Shown here piece after piece: positions 61,229-64,000 of a stretch of 64,000 nt of DNA. The stretch covers positions 62,001 to 126,000 of the forward strand of contig JAWCNZ010000001.1 of assembly GCA_038848005.1 (NCBI GenBank). The letters run 5' to 3'. The stretch is from JAWCNN01 sp038848005 (GTDB lineage: Archaea; Thermoproteota; Bathyarchaeia; Bathyarchaeales; Bathycorpusculaceae). The notes beneath the pieces were generated by a model. The model did not search any database and was not told where the DNA came from. It saw only the letters and a list, made by a program, of their open reading frames with translations. Each line of letters begins with the position of its first letter. The first letter of the stretch is position 1. The position numbers and the translations under genes were made by a program.

Positions 61229-61290
61229 GCTTTAACGCCCTACCATTTTATGCAGATTTCATTTCACCATTTAAGAGTAGCTACTCAAAT

Positions 61291-62283
61291 TTAATTAACG
61301 GCTAACCTCTCCTTTAAAAGCCGCAGACACCGTTTAAGTCCAGTTTCAATGTCGCCTACGCCATTCACTCCAGCGGCTGTGGAGTGTCCCCCTCCCATGC
61401 CATGTAAATATTCGCCCAATGGTTTAGCTATGTCACTGCCCAAATGCACGCCTGTTCTTTCATGAAATTCATGAGCGCAGCGCAAGCTAATTTCAAGATT
61501 TTCGTTCTTCTGTCCAGCTACAACGGCGACGTGAGCGCCTAAGTCGATTATAGCTCTGGCTGCCGAAGCTTGATAAGCGCTAACATGTGAGAAGGCGATT
61601 ATCCACTCTCCAATTTTGAAGAGTTTAACCCTTTTACAAGCCTTTAACCTTGCAACTCTCTCGGAAAAATCCATTGGTAAAGAAAGCAAACTCAAAGTTT
61701 TTTGGGCGTCTACGCCAGCGTCGATAAGCTCAGCAATTGTTTTAAGCGTGGATGAGTTGGCTAAAACGAAATGGCGTGTGTCAAAGGCTATGCCCAAAAA
61801 CAACGCTTTAGCCTCATTCTCTCCAAGTTTAACGCCTAATTCTTTGAAAAAGCCGTACACTATTTCGCATGTTGAAGATGCTTCTTCGTTGGTTATGCAC
61901 ATTCTCGCTGTTTTTTCCGTTTCTGGATGAGCTGCGTGATGGTCAATAACAATAAGCGGCGCTTTTACAGCCTTAACCTTTTCAGCCAAATTATTTAACT
62001 GCTGAATCGTGTTAGTGTCAAGCAGCACTATGGCATCTGCCTTTTCAACATTCGGCTGCTCTTTAACCTCCATTGGCAAATGTTTAAGAACGTGCTTTGA
62101 GAGTCTGCTTATCCCTTGAGCTGCGCCTATTTCAACCGTAACATTTGGTTTTTGATTTTTCAATAGGCTTGCGAAGGCGTAGGCTGAACATATAGCGTCT
62201 GGATCGGCGTTGTGGTGGCACAACAAAACAACGAGTTTAGCGTCAACTTCATCAAAAATTTTCTTTATTTCTGTGAATGACAT
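61291..62283 (-). CDS. DHH-family phosphoesterase (DHH/DHHA1)
   Basis: It has motifs CHHNADPDAICSAY (motif I), VLLDTN (motif II, Asp), IDHHAAHP (motif III) and, at the end, HGMGGGHSTAAGVNG from DHHA1. At 330 residues it resembles nanoRNase/RecJ-like archaeal enzymes that cut short oligonucleotides or 5' ends. The substrate is not deducible. It overlaps the DUF3194 gene by 19 nt and sits downstream of the prefoldin gene. Confidence 0.9.
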   Translation of the reverse strand: MSFTEIKKIFDEVDAKLVVLLCHHNADPDAICSAYAFASLLKNQKPNVTVEIGAAQGISRLSKHVLKHLPMEVKEQPNVEKADAIVLLDTNTIQQLNNLAEKVKAVKAPLIVIDHHAAHPETEKTARMCITNEEASSTCEIVYGFFKELGVKLGENEAKALFLGIAFDTRHFVLANSSTLKTIAELIDAGVDAQKTLSLLSLPMDFSERVARLKACKRVKLFKIGEWIIAFSHVSAYQASAARAIIDLGAHVAVVAGQKNENLEISLRCAHEFHERTGVHLGSDIAKPLGEYLHGMGGGHSTAAGVNGVGDIETGLKRCLRLLKERLAVN

Positions 62284-62576
62284 GTTAAAGCCCTCAAATA
62301 GCTTTCAACCGAAGCAAATGCCTCTTTAACGGCTTCGTCAACAAGCTTTTGCACGTTAAAATCCTTCATTAACGGCGAAAGGACAATGTCCACATCCACT
62401 GTTATGGTCAGTGGTTTTGTGCCTTCAGCTTCAACGCTTATGTTTAATGTTTCTATCATTTTCAGAGAAACCTTAGATAAGACGTATTCTCTAGCGGCAT
62501 CCTCAGCAACAGCGCACATTTCCTCAATTTGTTCGCTGGTTAACTCGGGTATACCCAACTCTTCCACAAGTTCCAC
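62265..62576 (-). CDS. DUF3194-family protein, 103 aa
   Basis: A short conserved archaeal protein placed, as in many archaeal genomes, between prefoldin beta and a DHH phosphoesterase. Helix EEMCAVAEDAAREYVLSKV is followed by beta strands ISVEAEGTKPLTITVDVDIVLS and helical DEAVKEAFASVESYL, the pattern of PF11419. The function is unknown, and the gene order suggests coordinate expression with prefoldin. Confidence 0.7.
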   Translation of the reverse strand: MELVEELGIPELTSEQIEEMCAVAEDAAREYVLSKVSLKMIETLNISVEAEGTKPLTITVDVDIVLSPLMKDFNVQKLVDEAVKEAFASVESYLRALTCHSQK

Positions 62577-62585
62577 CTAAAACGG

Positions 62586-62963
62586 CTATTGTTCAGGCTG
62601 GGATGGAGAAATAGGGCTTAAGTCCTGCTGAAGTTTAGCTTGCAACTCCTTCATTTGACTGCGTATGCGTTCTTCTTGTTTGCCCAAAACAGTGGCTCTA
62701 GTGCTGAAAAGTTCTTTCCGCTCGTTTAAATCGGCAATTGTTTTGTTTTTCTCCGCTTTCACCAACAACGAGCCAATAGCCCTATAAATCACTGCGTCAT
62801 CGCTTACCTTCTGCAGTTCGCCTAAAGCCTGCTCAATTTCCGTCAGTTCAATTTCCACCTGTTGCTTTTGCACCAAGACTGATTGAAGCGTTTGCTGAAG
62901 CTGTTGAAGCCTTAATAGGCGTTCTTGAACTTGTGGTGGAAGCCTTGAAAGTTCATCACTCAC
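62586..62963 (-). CDS. pfdB: prefoldin beta subunit
   Basis: The 125-residue protein has two long coiled-coil arms (about 1-50 and 75-115) joined by the beta-hairpin region VSDDAVIYRAIGSLLVKAEKN, which matches prefoldin beta. It delivers unfolded proteins to the thermosomes encoded in the same window. The tail is Ser/Pro/Gln-rich. ATG 62963 begins the three-gene operon. Confidence 0.93.
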   Translation of the reverse strand: MSDELSRLPPQVQERLLRLQQLQQTLQSVLVQKQQVEIELTEIEQALGELQKVSDDAVIYRAIGSLLVKAEKNKTIADLNERKELFSTRATVLGKQEERIRSQMKELQAKLQQDLSPISPSQPEQ

Positions 62964-63089
62964 TTTTCATCCTTCCATCTGCAAGCAATAAGCTAAGCCA
63001 CTAATAACATTTTCTAAAAGAACATCTATTCAAAAAATATAAGTATTCACCTGCAGCAATTCTTATAAATTGTAGGATGAAACATACTC

Positions 63090-63579
63090 ATGTCTAGTCT
63101 GTATGTAACCCAACCCATAGGGCACTTGGGCTGAAGGTTTACCTTGGAGAAATTGACTCAGACTGCAAGGTTTATCTTTTTGCTTTTGCAGGGATGAACC
63201 AGATGAACCCAAAACTTCGAGAAGCCTTAACTGAATGAGGTAAGGAAACAGGAAAAACCTATTTGCTGGATTCTGGACTAGCGATGACGAAAACTTCCAG
63301 AAAGCAGTTCACGCTTTCAGACTTAAAAAGGTGCCAATGATAGTGGTTACAGCTGGTTCGCAACTTGCGTTCATGAATGAGACAGCAGAAACAGTATACG
63401 CTAAGGTTGATGACGAAAAATTTTGCAAGATGACAATTTTCTCGATGGTAAAGTTTCAAGAAGCAATAAAGGAAGCTGAAAAAGCTCATGACAAAAGAAA
63501 ACTGCTGGATTTCCTTGACGAATATAAAATATCTGTAGAGTTTGGCAATTTTAAATTTGAAACTGAACCAAACAAATAG
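63090..63579 (+). pseudogene. broken thioredoxin-like gene
   Basis: ATG 63090, about 25 nt after a TATA box (CTTATAAAT), opens MSSLYVTQPIGHLG. A frame change continues with LKVYLGEIDSDCKVYLFAFAGMNQMNPKLREALTE, then a TGA stop, then GKETGKT. A further frame gives GFWTSDDENFQKAVHAFRLKKVPMIVVTAGS and runs cleanly to a stop at 63579. The pieces join into one protein of about 160 aa with a thioredoxin-like VPMIVVTA strand pattern and no CxxC. At least three lesions are needed. Confidence 0.5.
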
Positions 63580-63714
63580 TTTTAGCAAGAGCCTATTACC
63601 ATTAATGATTTCCAAGTGACATGTTGTAAAAAAGTATTATGCGCCAAAAGAGTTTAATAACTGACCGAAACCCAGTTATGTCCCACATCTATTGACGAGG
63701 TGTGTTACATTAAC

Positions 63715-64000
63715 GTGAAAAGTACACGTTCTCGCTTAAACTCCACATTCGCAGTCACTGACATAATGCTAATTGGAACAAGCATAATTTGGGGTGTAAA
63801 CTTTTCAGCAGTTAAAATTGCATTGGAAGACTTTGACCCTCTAATTTTTAATGCTCTCCGCTTCGGTTTCGCCTCACTCACTATACTAGTATTGTCAACT
63901 GTTAAGCGAAACCTTGGTTTTCACAAACAAGATTTCAAAAGCATTTTCACATTAAGCTTGATTGGATACGTAATTTACCAACTTTGTTTCATTTATGGTA
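63715..64000 (+). CDS. EamA/DMT-superfamily transporter (partial, N-terminal part)
   Basis: The frame from GTG 63715 is open to the window end (95 codons). It begins DIMLIGTSIIWGVNFSAVKIAL (split), the EamA first helix with the WG-x-NF pattern, then LIFNALRFGFASLTILVLS, the second helix with its conserved RF. The protein is a drug/metabolite-type exporter of unknown substrate. GAGGTG (63697-63702) is its likely ribosome-binding site. GTG 63700 is an alternative start. The C-terminus lies outside the window. Confidence 0.85.
   Translation, partial: MKSTRSRLNSTFAVTDIMLIGTSIIWGVNFSAVKIALEDFDPLIFNALRFGFASLTILVLSTVKRNLGFHKQDFKSIFTLSLIGYVIYQLCFIYG

Noticed and set aside
1..64000. CRISPR array or insertion sequence
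   Set aside because: No regularly spaced repeat family and no transposase-like frame was seen on either strand.

Overview
The window is archaeal chromosomal DNA of moderate GC content. Both chaperonins are group II thermosome subunits. Translation and replication genes are archaeal: aIF5B, ABCE1/RLI, family B DNA polymerase, topoisomerase VI A and B, and an archaeal-type topoisomerase I. There are also CDP-archaeol synthase, AglB, archaeal type IV pilin genes, prefoldin beta, KEOPS Cgi121 and an intron-containing tRNA-Glu. Many starts are TTG or GTG behind GGAGG-like sites, and promoters are TATA/BRE-like. A member of the TACK group is likely, and Bathyarchaeia is my best guess. The guess rests on the gene mix (including a eukaryote-like Ost3/6 membrane subunit and a TackOD1-like protein), not on any search.

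Layout. 1-4540: end of an isocitrate dehydrogenase gene, several unknown proteins, then a tRNA-Glu whose 3' end is copied 1.25 kb away; a RelBE-type toxin-antitoxin pair and a decayed gene lie between the copies. 4614-15265: thermosome, MoaD-like protein, radical SAM enzyme, a HicB-like/unknown coupled pair, aIF5B, an OLD-like ATPase with a possible TOPRIM partner, and topoisomerase VI. 15465-20617: two frameshifted membrane-protein genes, ABCE1, a tiny EEEEW-repeat peptide and an Ntn asparaginase. 20973-28898: RNA-modification genes (Tan1-like THUMP protein, Cgi121, Sua5), a phosphoribosyltransferase, the second thermosome, a CBS protein and a UbiD-family decarboxylase. 28955-42918: endonuclease III, Grc3/Clp1 kinase, RadB, CarS, the Ost3/6-like protein, topoisomerase I, AglB with a GPT-type glycosyltransferase, QueT behind a structured leader, and DNA polymerase B. 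42991-51693: NSUN-type RNA methyltransferase, VapBC with a palindromic operator, agmatinase, two MoeA paralogues, a methyltransferase, an endonuclease IV-like protein and small zinc proteins. 51842-64000: a multi-zinc-ribbon TackOD1-like protein, a five-gene type IV pilus operon, a SIS-domain isomerase, an ECF transporter energising module, a DHH phosphoesterase/DUF3194/prefoldin operon, a broken thioredoxin-like gene and the start of an EamA transporter.

How genes work together. AglB, the GPT enzyme and the Ost3/6-like protein point to N-glycosylation. CarS, and perhaps UbiD, serve archaeal lipid synthesis. Cgi121 and Sua5 serve t6A synthesis. The EcfT/EcfA module could energise the unlinked QueT S-component. 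MoaD-like and MoeA proteins serve molybdenum or tungsten cofactor synthesis. The items most worth a second look are the Ost3/6-like subunit, the queT leader with an anti-Shine-Dalgarno element, the ATPase/TOPRIM-like pair, the tRNA-anchored integration relic, the EEEEW micropeptide and a 32-nt inverted intergenic repeat found twice. No CRISPR array, rRNA gene or insertion sequence was seen.
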